Origin: Amborella trichopoda
Taxonomy: Eukaryota > Streptophyta > Magnoliopsida > Amborellales > Amborellaceae
Assembly: GCF_000471905.2 (NCBI RefSeq)
Contig: NW_006496667.1
Coordinates: 15,614-79,613 of the forward strand
DNA length: 64,000 bases
Direction of reading: 5' to 3'
The translations under genes were made by a program, and so were the position numbers. The notes under the pieces were generated by a model. The model searched no databases. It was given only the letters and a program-made list of their open reading frames with translations, and was not told the origin of the DNA. Positions 22,101 to 37,100 of the stretch are shown here, one piece after another; within the stretch, counting starts at the first letter, position 1, and each line of letters opens with the position of its first letter.

Positions 22101-25100
22101 GAAAGAAAAAAATAATAAAAAATATGATAATTTCTCATGAATGCTTCTTATTCCGGTCCCAATATGATCGCTCCAAATAATCCAGCGCAATCATTTCAAG
22201 TGAATCAGCTATCGCATTTGACAGCCATGAACATTAGTGAGTTGCAGGCAAACGAAACTATCTACATGCCATGCTTCCTTTGAGCGAATGGACCTGTCAT
22301 ACCAAAACCCAAGCCCTGTAATCTTCCACAAATTAAGAGAACCATAGTCAAAGTTGCTTAGGACCCACTGTACACACTCTCAAACAAAGGTAAGGATTCA
22401 TTAAGTACCCATTAATCATGCAGTCCATAAACAACCTCTGGTTGATTAGTTTCCTCAGAATCTTGGCATGCAGAGCTTATCAATCCTCCATGCGTGTTAA
22501 GTTCGATCAAGGAGCTCGTAACAAACTGGTTTGTTTCAAACCCACTTTTTATCACAGGAAAATTGAATTCCCATATTTTAGCTTTGGATTTGAAGTGCAT
22601 CCCTTGATCATGAGTGTGAGCATGTAGCTATCAGGGGAGAATCCAGAATTTAGCAATTATTTGTAGAGAGAAAGAATGGGCACTGAGGGACCATGGGCTT
22701 GAAGATTTGATCATGGTGTTGTAGGTGAAGAGAGAGGGGACTTGGTAAGACATAAGAGATAATGGCCTTGATTTGGTTCATACAATGCATAGAATTGTCT
22801 CAGTCTAGAGAGAAAATAGAGGAGAGAGAGAGGTGAGAGTCGACACTCAAACGCTAGAAAGAGAAAGGTAAAGTATTTCTTGTCGAAGATCAACGATGTA
22901 GGATTTTGGAATGGAGAAAATGGAAAGAGAAGACGAGCTAGGGCTGACTCTTAAGATATCCATTGGAAGAAGTTTCAGGAAATCACTGGCGAAGGTTGGG
23001 CTTAATGGAGCTTGTAGGTCAGATCCTAATATTCTAGAGGCTAAAGAGAGAGAGTGTGGTTATCCACAGGCCGGGGCGGGGGGGGTGGGGGTGGGGTTGG
23101 GGGGCGAAACTGGCGTCCAAGTGGGTTATTTGTGTTTTGTGCTTTTGACTTTTGAGAATAGAGAATATATTATGAAACAAGGGAATAAGTCGTGCCTTCA
23201 ATCAAAAAGGTGGAAAAGACTTGCTGCCCCAAGTTGAGTTACCCTTTCCTACAACCTTTATTTCTTACATGATATCAGAGCAGGAGAAAGATATAGGTAA
23301 CCCTAATTCTGTCTCTTTTCTGCTTCTCATATTTGCCTATTTCTTTCTTTACTTCCTTTTGTCAAACTTCGTTTAATCATCTTCCCTAAACCCTAATTCC
23401 ATCACTTCTCATCTCAAATCTGATTACCTACTTACTTTTCTCAATCTTCCATATATTCCCTTCCATAAATTCTTTCACACAAGCACGCACTCAAACGGGC
23501 ATGCACACACGCACGCACGCACTCACACACTCTTGTAATAACTCTTTTTTAGTACAGGAATGAAAGTGTCTTTTATTTTTGTTGCGAAGTATGGACTAAC
23601 GTTTATTCATGTTTGCCATCCTATGGTAACATTTTTGGCAAGGGCAAGCCAATACTTCCCCTTTTCCCTTTAACTTCAGATCCTATCTATACCTTAGACC
23701 TTGAGGACAAACTGATTACATGGATGGAACTTTTTATCTCACATTCTAGAACATCCTGAATTTTGGGATGGAGGTCTTAACCATGTTCATGTTCGATTAG
23801 AGTCCAAAGCAGAAACTTTCGGATATAAATGGCAGCTACCTTTCCACATTGGACTCCCTAGACATTCGTGAGGCTGGACTATGCCCCATCGTTTCCACAA
23901 CTATAAATGGGCGGTTTATTTCAGCTATAAATATCTCCGACCGCTCCTCTACTGTAGTGAAACCTTCTTGGAACATTGGTGTGAAGAGACTAACTCGACA
24001 TTCTTTGATGAAGGGGAGGGTGGTATATCCCTCCTGGATGCTCAGCACAATGGTGTTTCCCCCCATGTTTGGCGAATATTATGATGAATTCACTCCTTCA
24101 AACGAGGAAATTTTGGGAAGGATGACTGTCGATAGTATAGAATGCCCTGATGGCTTTTCCTTTTTTTTGAAAGTGTTTAACCGTTAATAAGAGAATGAAA
24201 GAGTACAAGAGACCTTGGCAATCCACAGTGAGGATGGATGCTCAAGGGAGGAGAAGGTCAAAAGTGGAAACAAAATCCTCTTTTAAGAGCTTACAGTGAG
24301 ACAGGGAAACCTAGAAAAACTGATCAGTCCACTGTAATGGGTCCAAAATATGAGAGTAAAAACTAAAAAGGCCAAAAAGGTCTAGTGGTCTGCCATTGCT
24401 GCTGCTTCTTTGGCAAGGGAGTCAGCTGCTTGGTTTCCTTCCTCCATTTATGCATCCACGCGATGGACATATTCCTACAAAGGTGTTCAATTTCGTCAAA
24501 CAAATGATTCAGATGCCAAGGGGGGTGGGAGGAAGGAAGATTCTGCACCCTAAGAGATGGTGTTCTTTGAATTTCCCTCGACGAGGAGGGAATGTAGGTG
24601 GAAGGGTTGGATCAGAGTGCCGTCACTTCGGCCTCCATGGACTCAGCGTGGCCAATGTGTTTGGAGACTGTTGCCACAGTCGCGCCGAGGTGGTCTCTGA
24701 GGATGGCTCCAATGCCTGAAGGACCAGGGTTACTGAGAGAACAGCCGTCAAAGTTGAGCTTAAGCTTCCCCTCAGGTGGAGGTTTCCATCTTGAATACCT
24801 TGATGGCTTTACATTCTAGCTTTGCACATTGGCTTGCCCATTTCTTTTGGATCAAACAAAGGATGGGATTATAATTACAGCAACCTGAGGAGAGGACCTA
24901 CCATGACGTTTTGGTGTTTCATGAGCCCAAGAGAGGTGGGCAAGTAACCTTAGTCACATTCTTCCCCCTTTTCCTCTATAAGTTCACCCTCTTGAGTCCA
25001 AGAGGGTTGTTAATAAGGCCAAAGCACCTTCTATTGCTTGTAAAATGGCAAATGGAAAAAACTGGTGTTGGCTCAGCCGATGCTGCCAAGCATTTACCAT

Positions 25101-28100
25101 GCCTTGAGTGCAATTGCCAAGGATCATGGTCTAGTCCTTAGGACAAGAACGTCGAAGAGTACAGAGGAATTGGTGACTTCAACGAAGGTTTTCCTGCCCA
25201 TTATGTTGGGGTTGGATGACGGCATATTGCCCTACAACGTACAACACTAATCGTGAAAATAAAGCCGACATCAAGTTCTCTTGTTTAAGGTATGACAGGC
25301 TGTACTGCTGTTCGGTTCACAAAGGATGATGTGTTGTGTTTTGTAGCCATTTAAAGGCCATTGCCTCTTGGTTGTTTCATGTACCCTGGTTCCCAATTTT
25401 GGTGAGAATACTAGCCTGTGTAATTTAGAGTGGTATGTGACATGTCATGATGAGAGGGCTCAATCAACAACTCCATGAGATTTAAAGGGGCCTGCCAAAG
25501 TGCATAGTGCACTATGGAACTCCAGGCATAGTTTTGCAATCTAGGGTTGAGGATTGTGGAGTTGGATCCGCACCACAGTATTGGTGTGAGTTTTGGCCCC
25601 AAGAATCATCTGCCAGAGCCGGTACACTCATACCCCATTGAGGCAGGTTGTGTCCAGCAGTGGTTAAAGTTTATCAGCCAAAGGATGTACAAGCAACCAC
25701 AGTGTGAAAAATGGGCTTTGCAAGGAAAAGGGCCTCAACCACGACACTAGAATTCTTCATGCATACATGCATGACTTATGCATTGACCGGTTATTGATCA
25801 GAATTCTAGATTTTGAATGTGTCTGTATATGCTGAAGAAAGACCCTTTACCACCAATATTGGTACCTGAGATTGATAGGCAATAGCCATTGTCGGAATCA
25901 ATAGGATGGATATGACTTGTCCTTGAAGGGCAGTAGGGCACACGTACGATCTTAGGTGAGCATGCAACCCTATCTACCTCTTGGCTGGCTTCAATGGGCC
26001 AACCATGAGCCCCTTGCATGAGAGTACTTGTGGGTCACAGGTTCATTAGATTAGTTTGAAGGTAGGTAGTGATTATGAGTGTATCTACGGCTATCTAGTG
26101 GAAAAGGATTTTTCTTCCGAAGGCATGCTCAATTCTCCAATGCGATCTTTCACATCTTTTCTTTCAGGTTTTTCAAAGAAAGAAGAACATTCTCAGTCAC
26201 CTCAATCTTGGTGTTTTTAATTTTTAAATACGCAAAGGACTTTTCTGAAAATAGAAATTGGTTTCTCAGAAAGAACTTTTCTGGAAATTTAAATTTTTTT
26301 ATTAAGTTTTGGTGTTTAGCAAATAAGTGGGCAATCTAGCAATAATTTGACAGATGTGGGCCACACTGGGACCACACATGTGGAACACGTAGGGCCCACT
26401 CTGGTCGATGGCATGTGGCAACTCAAGCCCTAGATGGCTAGATGCATGGATGCAAGTCGAACCCCCATGGTAGACAACTCTAAATTCAAATAAGAAACCA
26501 AATTTAAATAAAATAATTCCACTAGAAATAGAAAAGATTAATAGAGTCCATCTATCTTTGGATTATATCATACTTTCCCTTTCATAATATCATAAACTCG
26601 TAGTATAGAAGTACTCCAGCATTAAACATACCAACCAACTGAAAATTTCGAAGTTAACTTGGAGGAAATCAAGAAGCAGATGTCCAAAGAATATAAGATC
26701 CAATCTTGTATGCATCTCTACATCCGGATCATTAGATTTGGGGAGCAGACCCACGAATTCCAGCTCAATTTTTCAGAAAGAAAAGTAATAAAGAAAGATT
26801 GGAGTTCCAAACATTTGAGGAAGAGGTTCTTCCTCAGATGAAGTTCATTACCTCATTTAAACAATCAGTTCATTTTAAATTTTTGCGTTCGTGTTGTCAT
26901 ACTACTTTGAATTTCCAGAAGCAAGTGACGGCTTGTTCAAGCAAAGATTCTTAGTTTTATTTTTCATCGTTTGACCCAAAGGATGTGAACATACCGTCCC
27001 AGCAAGAGCATAAGCAACAACAAGAGGAGGTGAAGCAAGATAATTCGCTCGAGTCAAAGGATGTACTCGCCCTTCAAAATTCCTATTACCAGAAAGCACG
27101 GCTGAAGCAACGAGGTCTGCAAATGCAAAGCAGATTTGTCAAGATTTCCGAAATTGAGTTTGATTTTTTGAGGCATTGGATGACAATATTACCATTGTCT
27201 GCAATCGCCGAAGCAACAGACTCATCAAGTTCTCCAGAATTTCCTATACATGTAGTGCAGCCATAGCCAACAATATGGAAGCCTTGCTGGTCTAGGTACT
27301 TCTGCAATCCACTACATAGACCAAATGGAAATGACAATTCAGAGGGTATAAGCATCAAAACTTGGTTCCTTCAATTTATGCTGATGTTGTCTGATAACCA
27401 ACATAATATTTTTTTACCTCTGGAGCAAATATTTAGTCACGACTCCAGAGCCTGGTGCAAGGCTTGTCTTAATCCATGGTTTGACCTGAAATAAAATCAA
27501 TTTCCATCCTCATTTATTAGTTACGACTCCAAGTATGAGAGTTGACCCAACCCCAGGTCCACAACATACACCAGAAATCTTGTTGGGTTACAAAAAAAAA
27601 TTTACAAAGGAAATTTTGAGAAATGGAAAAAGTCCCATTTGAAAAACAGAATCTAACCTCGAGACCCAACTCACAGGCCTTTTTTGCAGACAGAGCAGCT
27701 CCAAGCATAACACTGGGATTCGAGGTATTTGTACAACTTGTGATAGCTGCTATTACAACACTCCCATGCTTGATCTCTGCAGGCTTCCCATGGAAAGAAA
27801 ACTTTACAACCTTGTCCTGTGATTCCTTGGGTACAGCAAAGCCCTGGTGTATCGAAGTTCATGCCTTCAGTAAGAAAACATATGCCGCAGTGTATTTGAT
27901 GACAGAAGGATTATCAATGCACTTCCACCAAGCAACTTGGTGCAGAAAACTTGAGATGGTAGTCGTTTCTTTTCTTTCTTTTTTTTAAGGGAATATCACA
28001 AGAGATGGTTTTTTCAAGCAGCTCAAAACCATGAATTCTCCAGTCAGAAAATCCAGGGTTCTTATGAGCCATATCCAAAACAAGTACCTGAATGTGTAAT

Positions 28101-31100
28101 ATTCTTCCATACTCCACACAGAAAAGATTTTCCTTCTCTATTTTATTAAGGAAAACGAAAAACAACACACATAGCATAATTATTATTATGCTAAGTTCAA
28201 CAAATATTTGTTCACAGATTTCATTGTATCAAATAATTACTTTGCAATTGCCACTAGATCTTCATTGATATCATCTATTCTGAATAACAAAAGAAAAATC
28301 AGCAAAAGCAAAGTCAAGCATTGACAAAACACAGACGAGTGGAGCTCAAAGACAGGCCAAACAGAATACACACTGACGAATCTACTAAGAACAGCACTAA
28401 GCATTGGTCTTCATCTCACCTTGAATCCAACCTTGTTGTCCAGACAAGAATGCCAATCTGCTTTCATTTCTTTCAGAGGAACTCGATCATGCGGTCTGTC
28501 ATTTCCAATGCAATACAAAAAATTGTGAGCAAAAGAGAAAAACTGAATTTCACTAGGAAGAGAAAAGCAGATCACCGTTTTGGTCCCGAAAGACATGTTT
28601 CAACATCTGCGAGATCCAACTGAAGATAGGACGAGTACACTCGCTCTGTTTGAGGCTGCACATGCACGCGAATTCAGTTTCTGGCTTATGTTAAAATACT
28701 GGCTCACAAGAATGAAATAGAAGAGAAATCTAAGGTTTACCTCCTTGTAGTCAACAAACATTTTGTTTGCTCGTAAGTATGCCTCTATCATAGACACCTA
28801 TTTCATTAGTGAACAGACCAAAACTATTCAAACTATGGCAATAATATTTAATCCAAAAAACTTCTAACAGTGAAATACTCAAATCCACTTACAGTTTCAT
28901 CACTTCTCCCAGTCAATTTAAGATACTGTAAAGTTACATGATCAACAGGGAAGAAGCCCATTGTTGCTCCATATTCAGGTGACATATTGGCAATAGTGGC
29001 TCTATCAGCCAATGACAATTCGCCCATTCCCTCACCTGTATGAAAACAACAGAACTTCATAACCAACCAGGGAATGTCATTCATCATAGAACAACAGAAA
29101 AAAAGTTGTATTTCTGAAATGATGTGACCCAATTGAATTAATCTTAAATAATTTTATGTTGAGAAAGCTTACCATAAAACTCAACAAACTTGCCAACAAC
29201 ACCATGCTTCCTCAGCATTTGGGTGACAGTCAAAACCAAATCAGTAGCTGTTACACCATCGCGCAGTCTCCCTGATAACTTAAACCCAACAACACCCGGC
29301 AGTACCATGCTCATGGGCTACAAAACATATGAAAGCATCAACAATTGAAGCATGCACATAAGGGTGGACTTATGCATGGGTGAAGCTTATGAATGAATAC
29401 AAAGATGTGCATGCAGCTCAAGCCAACCACAAGGAGTATGAAAGTAACAATATTACTTTTGACAAGCGTAATTACAGCGATACTTGTCAATTATCAAACA
29501 CCCAACCTTCCTCTTTTAAATAATAAAACTACTCAAAATGTTCCATTTTTAAGTCACAGATGTTAGGAAACTTTCTTCTGTATCTCTTCGGTCACTTGGC
29601 AGTACTTCATGAAGTCAAAATGGATTTTACAATAATTAATTTTCTGAGAAAACAGAATTTACAAACAGACAAATGCCATTATACCCCATGAACATCAGTA
29701 CTTGGTATCTATGAACTTAATATTATATAATCAAGACTATTAATAGCATGAAATATCTCCTGTTAATGGACATAATGTAAATATCATCATGAAGTAATAA
29801 AGACCATAAAAACAAGTAACTAACTATTTATCAAGGATGAAAAGAGGAGAACAAAGGCTAACAAACCATTTAACCATATTGTCAAGCTCACATCATAATC
29901 AATTCTTTCCTGGCAATCTCTTCTAAATGTATCACTGACATCTTGTCCACAATCACCTTTGAAGTACATATGAATCTTGCTCATAGCACTGACTCAAGAA
30001 ACATCAAACCAGACCCACTTAAAAGCCAGTATCAATCATAAATACCATTTTAGCTATATTTTGGTTGGTAGGTAGTTAACCTTCAGAATAAAACCAATCA
30101 ACCCATGGTATTTTCGCTATACTTCGAAAACCAACATTGAATTCTCAATGCATTTGGCACCTATTTCATGCTTCAAGATGTTCAGAGAAATACATTTTCA
30201 CATTTCCTTACCTGACCAAGCATTGCAGCCTCTGCTTCAATGCCTCCAACCCCCCAACCAGCTACACCTAGCCCATCAATCATAGTTGTGTGGGAATCAG
30301 TCCCAACCACACTGTCAGGATAGAGTACACCATTGGTGTTGAAGACAACCCGACCAAGGTACTCCAAGTTTACCTGAAATTTTACCAGAACATTTATGCA
30401 TAATACAACATTAGACCTTGCAAATGCGTACATAACATTTTATGGATACAGATCTATATAAACACTATTTAATGTTTTCTGAAATTCAAAAGAGAATTAT
30501 CTTGTCACTCCGTGTGACCAATGTAAAATGCAGATACCTGATGCACGATACCAGATCCTGGAGGGACAACAAGCATGTTATGAAAAGCATTAGAACCCCA
30601 CTTGAGAAAACCAAATCTTTCCTTATTCCGCTGGAATTCCAGCTCCATATTGGCCTGCACGGCATTTTCTGATCTTGCTACATCAACCTGAACTGAATGG
30701 TCAATGACTAGATCCACAGGCACCTGCATCCACAGTGGTGGATTAATCAATTACAAGCAACAAAACAACTTCTGGGAAACAGCTAGAAGGATGGCGCAAA
30801 AGAAGAAACAGTTAGAAGGATGGCCCAAACGAAGAGAGCATTGGATTCAGTTATACATAACTAAATGAAAAAGGACAATAGCGAAACAAGGGAAATGGCT
30901 GAGATTGAGTTCTTTATCTGAGATGATATAAATCTAAATATACATGTTCAAGGACATAAAAGAGGTCCTAATTGTTTCTACTTTGATATGCTTATAAGAC
31001 CCATATATTGTGGAAGTAGATGGGACATTCCAATCAATGGTAACATTCTTGATTCTTGAGTCCAATCTTCAGAAGTTATTTTGCAAAATATATAGTACAG

Positions 31101-34100
31101 AAAACTCTCCAGTATACTCTTGATAACGTAACTTGCTATGATTTGCGATGCTATTAATCTAGAATTTGGATGATCTGATGGAACTTGCAAATTTGAAAAG
31201 TCTGGAATTTCTAGAACACAATTCTCTCATATTATTCAATTTCATGTAATATGTACTAATCATTCCTTCTTGATAAATTATTTAAATATTTAAGCAGTAG
31301 GCAAGTGAAAAATATTACATCTTAAAACAAATATTACATTAAAAATGAAGATTGAAAAACATAAAAGTTGTTGACTTGTTCATCATCAAAAAAATACAAA
31401 TAAAAAGTTGATGACTTGTGCTCTGCAAACAAAGGGTATTCTATAGAAAAACCGATGCACTGTCATCCATCACCTTATACACTAGCGTCACATTCCTCTC
31501 TGTGTCTGAACTCAGTGGAATGTTAAGCACGGGTCATCGTCTAAGGAAGAACAACACACCAGATCCAGCTTTGCCATGCAAAAGGAAATCCCCATCCCAT
31601 TAAATTCGTGTGCATGCATTAAAACTGATGTTCTCTTCACATACCTAATCTTTATCTCCCCATTTCTATTCCTTTCTAGCTTCAGTATTGTCACATATGT
31701 GGAAGCGGACATCTCAGCATGCTAGATCAGATTGTAGAGTTCAGAGCAAGCTTACAGCAACAGTTACCACATGCAAAACAACAGTTTGAAGGGGTGATAT
31801 CTTTAAACATGGACCTATGAAGCCCTCTCTACCTTTCTATAAAATTAACAATCCCTTAGGACCTGCTTACTCGATGAATGTGTTTCAAAAACAAATCAAG
31901 CCCAAGAGTAACCACGGCAATTCAATAGAACTAGTCATAATATTATGGAAGTGAACACATAACTTTAAGGAATGCAAGGAAGAATGCCGGGGAAGCGCCC
32001 TGGACTACAAACATAAAATTAAGAAGTTCCACGTGGAAATTCAAATTATAACGCAAAAGATGATCAGTAGTAGTCACCCGCAAAAATGATAGTACCGGAA
32101 TCCTATTTTACTGAATAAATATCAATACTGTACGTAAATATGAATTCAACAATTTTCAATACATCAGTCCAGCATCACTGATGTCAATAAGCAAGCAAAT
32201 TCTTATGAAATAGATAATATCATATTCGTCTTCCTCAGAATACAACATTGAGAAGAACTTGAAAAGGTAGGAATTAGCATGCTTGTCACAAACAGGATAA
32301 TACTGACCAAAGGATTAATCTTGTTAGCATCACTGCGAAGATTGTTCATAGCATCCCTCATGCAAGCAAGATCAACCACAGCAGGGACACCAGTGAAATC
32401 CTGGAGAAAAGTTAATGATGGGAAATCCCAAAGGTTAAATAAAGTACACATATCCACCAAGAAAACTGCAAAGAGTCATGCAAATTATATAGTAGTGAGC
32501 AATCGTTACCTGAAGAAGAACACGAGCAGGTTTGAAAGGTATCTCAACTTGCTTTGGGGAAGTATTTTCCCAATCAATAATCTTCTCAACATCATCCTTT
32601 GTGACCTGGAAGTTGTCACAATTACGAATCGCAGACTCAAGGAGAATTCTGATTGAGTAGGGAAGCTTGTCTGCATCAGAAAAAGAGGGAGTGTATATAA
32701 AACATCTCATTCAAATCCAAATTCAAAATAACAGAATAAAAAAACCAAGTCAAACTGAACAAGCAATGTCCTATAACAAAATTCAAGGGACAGAATTTCT
32801 GATCATCAGAAAAGTGAAACCAAAGGGTGCCAAAATTAAGTTGAACACCAACATATTTAAGGTTTCAATTTGATAAAGTTGATTCAGTAAAAGCCCTAAT
32901 AGATCCAACAATCTTGCACGATAGATCCAACAACCTTGCATACGATTACAAAACTCCAAGGACACATAAGTTGCCATCCCCAAGATACGACGACCCTCAA
33001 GAGAATCATAAGGAAACATGAGATATAAAAATCCATCGATCGAAATATCATAAAATCAAAAATATTTCTGAGGTAAGCTTTCAAATAAGAATTAAGGCCA
33101 CATCAGAAACAATTGAGATTCTGATCAAAGAACAGCCACAAAAAAGTGATGCAATCCTGCTGATGCCATGCTAACATCATCTCAAATACTTAATTCCCCT
33201 TTTTTTTTTTTTTTTTTTTTTTTGAGAGAGAAACTTTTTATTTATTTTTTATTATGAACTTAGTTAAGGTTCATGGGTTACTATTCATGGGTATTGTTCA
33301 TAGATTACTATTTTCTGGAATTTTTAATATCGTTTAGGGGTGGTGTGAAGTTTTTAAGAATTATTTGGCATTTATTAATTAATAGGGGCAGTTTGGTGCA
33401 TTGTTGCTGGAACCTTGTAGGAAAGGTCACAGACCCACTCCGGAACCTCGATTCCCACAGTTCCAGCTAGGAATCTTGGATAGAACGTGGATCCAATATA
33501 GGGATCCGCATTCCCAGCAAGTTCGAACCACGATTCTCAAGTGTATGACACAGTGCATATGATTTTTTCTCTATTTGGCACTGACTCATATGCAATGATT
33601 CAGTTTTGTGCCCAATGGGACTGTGAACGCACACATCATTCTTGATCCCTTAAAACATACTATTGTGATTCCTTCCCCATGGAATCGTGCTTCCCTGTGA
33701 CAAGGATCGCACTCCCTTGATATAGGATCATACGAACAACGATCCCAACCACAAGGAGCTTCCAACAATCCACGGTTCATTCTCAATGGCTTGGCCTCTT
33801 TTTATAAACCTCCAACCTTCCCTCTCAACCCAACTTCTGTCCTTTCCAAGGTCTGGTCTACCATTGCACCACCAAAAGTGCAGGCCTTCAATTGGATTGC
33901 TTGCTCTGAAATAGCACTCACTGTAGACCATCTCCAAAAGAAAGGGACACCCATTCCCAATAGGTGCGTCATGTGTCTATGTGAGGAAGAGACGAACTCT
34001 CATCTCTTCATTCATTGCAACCTCCCTCTTGGCCTCTGGAGTCAAATTATCCGGCTCTCTGGCCTCTCATGGGTTACCCCAGCCTCCCTCTTGACTCTCA

Positions 34101-37100
34101 TCTCATCTTCTCTTGACTTTCATTGGCCGAAGGCGCGCAGAATACTTTGGACTCCATTGCAGCAACCATCTGGGTACTTTGGATCGAAAGCAATTCCAGG
34201 ATCTTCCGAGGTCTTAAATGCGAAGTTTCAACTCTCTTCCACAAGATTACTTCTCTAGTAATCTTTTGGGCCTTGAATCACAAGGCTTTTGGCGGAGTCT
34301 CGACAGCTACTTTCCTTCGTGACTGGGAAAATATCCTCCACCTTGAACCCCATCAGGTCTCAAGAGCTAACAACTGGTTGCCTCCCCCAAATAGTATCAT
34401 CAAGCTTAATTTCGACAAATGCTCCCTCGGCAACCCAGGCCCAGCAGGTGCTCGAGGGGACTTTCGAGACCACAACGGCAATATTTGGCTTCTTTCTCAG
34501 AGCACTAAGGCCATGTAGACTCTCAACTTGCAGAGTCTATGGCACTCTTATTGGGCCTAAAAAGGTTCGACCAATCATGGGGATCTCAGATGTTCGTCAA
34601 GGGGGACGCCAAAAACATAATCTCTTGGGCTTCTGAAAATGCCCCCCTCCCTGGTACCTCGCCTCTATTTTTGAAATTGCGCATATTTGCAGGGATGTAG
34701 TCTCCTGGATGCATACCTAGAGGACGTCAAACAGCTTGGAAGACCTACTGGCTAAGGATGGTGCTCAGGCCCAAGATGAAGCCCCCGCATAGCCGCAACG
34801 TTTTGATGAGCTGCTTCGACTATAGTTTTGTCGTTGGTCCATCTCTTTTTTTGCTCTGGACCTCTGCGGGCACATCTTTTTTCCTTGTGCTCTGTACATC
34901 TCTTGCAATTGGGCATCTCCTATAAGCCCCTTTATTTTTTGTACAGGGCCACTGTTAAGTGGCCTATTTTTTGGTTGAGAGACACGGCCTGTGGGTACTT
35001 TCGACATTTACTTATGTATACCTTTCTTTTATAGTAATACAATTGTTAACTTCTCAAAACACAAAAAAAGTATTTCATTTCACCTTGGGAAAACCCCCAC
35101 TTAATACAAACTATTACAATAGTCTTCAACACTATGCCCTTATAATACGAGCATAGTTTCTTACAATCTAGATGAAACAAAATAAAATACAACAAAGACT
35201 AAAGTAAAAATGTGCATGAGCTTAAAGTATCCATGGGAAGCCAATTTCACAACAATCACCGTGCGAAAACCGCAACGGTATAAGTACCACCCTTGACTAT
35301 CACTCTCTCGATAGCGAAAGAGTGTTCGGTTTCGATCTAATCTCGGAAAGCAAATCACTTACCACCACATGACAAAGCTCTCATCTCATATACATCCCAA
35401 AATCATCTCCAGATTGGGCATAAGACCAATTAAAACAAATAAGGAGAAAACGGGGCTCAAACGGGCTCGAAACACACTAGTTTCAGCCTTAGGGTTTGGC
35501 TCAAGGTCCTAACCACTATAGGATCAAAAGGGACCTTTTTCCTTGCATAGAGCTATGGGAAAGTTCATTGTTATGCTTGTATGTTAACATTTCCAGCAAC
35601 ATAGAAGTCCCAATAGTTTGCATAGGATGGCATGAAAACTATGCCAACAAGACAACAAGCAATGAGCCCTTACAACCCTAACGTTTAACTACTTCAAAAG
35701 GGATACTTGTGAATAAAATGCTCACTGTTTTGCACAAATTACAGCAGCCAAAACAATCATAAAATAGTGGAGAAAAACTGAATGGAAGTACGAGATGAGG
35801 TTATGAACAATATACCTCCATCTTGGGTGCAACATTTGTAAAAAGCAACTCCATCTATGTCCTTGGATATGGTATTACAAAGAAGTCAATATAATTTCCA
35901 GCAATACTTTTAAACATAACCGAAGCCAAAACCTTGCTCAACAACAACCATCAAACAATTGATGGTGTGTGGGACAAAGAGCTTCATCAAGGGAGAAAAG
36001 CATGGAGAGGGTGACACCATTTGTGATCTCGAGAGGGTGTATCAAAGTGGTTTATGGAAAATTTCCAGCAAGGTTTTCTAGGCATAACAGCACCCTAACA
36101 ATGCTCAACGGCACCCATCAAACAATAGATGGTGCGTGATGAAGGTTGGAATCCAAGGGCTTCATCATGGGAGAAAAGCTTAACAGGAATCAAAGGTGTG
36201 CAACACTTTCAAGTGTGAAGAACATAAGCCTAAGAGTGGGGCGTGGAACCCCTTTAGAGATGAGATTAGAGTTTGAAATTATGAACTCACACAAACTTCA
36301 ACTCAAGCGGGAAGTGATCCTATTATAGACTTTTCATGTGGGGTTCATTTCATACTCAACCTCCCATAGAGCGATCCAAGGGTTGAGGGAGGCTAAAAGT
36401 CTTAGCCTACCTAATCACCAATATTCAAAAGTGTGGATTCGGGCACCTAGGCGTTTTGGGTGCCTGGCCACCTAGGCGCCCGCCCAGAGACAAGGTGCCT
36501 TCACCAAAATTGAAACCCCCCCCCCCCCCTCCCCCACCCCACCCCACCCCACGCCACGCCACGCCACCCCACCCCAGCCCCTACCCCTGCCCCTGCCCCT
36601 GCCCCTGCCCCAACCAAAAAAACAGGAGAGTTCTTAGGGCATGGTTTTAAGTCTTTGGGAGTTTTTAGGGCAATTTTAGAGCCCCAAACTCCTCGTGAAA
36701 TAAACGAAAATGAAATAGTACAATCACATAACAAATTTAAGGATACAAGTCTCAAAGATAATGTAACTTGTAAGACATTAAAATACCTGAAATCCCAAAT
36801 ATCATTGTAGGAAACTAGAAGTCTAGACTAGAAACGATACACAAAGTCAACAAGGAAAAATCAAAAAACAAGTACATCAAGTCATCATCCAAACATGTAA
36901 ATATATCGTAAAAGAAAAAAAAAGGTAAAAAGAAAAACACATGATTCACAACATTATATGTTGTAGCAAAATAAAATCAAAACCCTCTTTCAAATATGAT
37001 AATACTTTAAAAATATCATAATCAAATCGATGTCGGTGCAAACTTCATCTATTGGGTCACCAAAAATCCTCAAAATCAACTACTAGAAGCTCTAAATCCA

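Noticed and set aside
27671..27862. 63-residue minus frame in the ACO region
   Set aside because: Out-of-frame shadow of ACO exon 12.
36501..36755. Gly-rich minus frame and Pro-rich plus frame
   Set aside because: Pure consequence of the C-rich tract.
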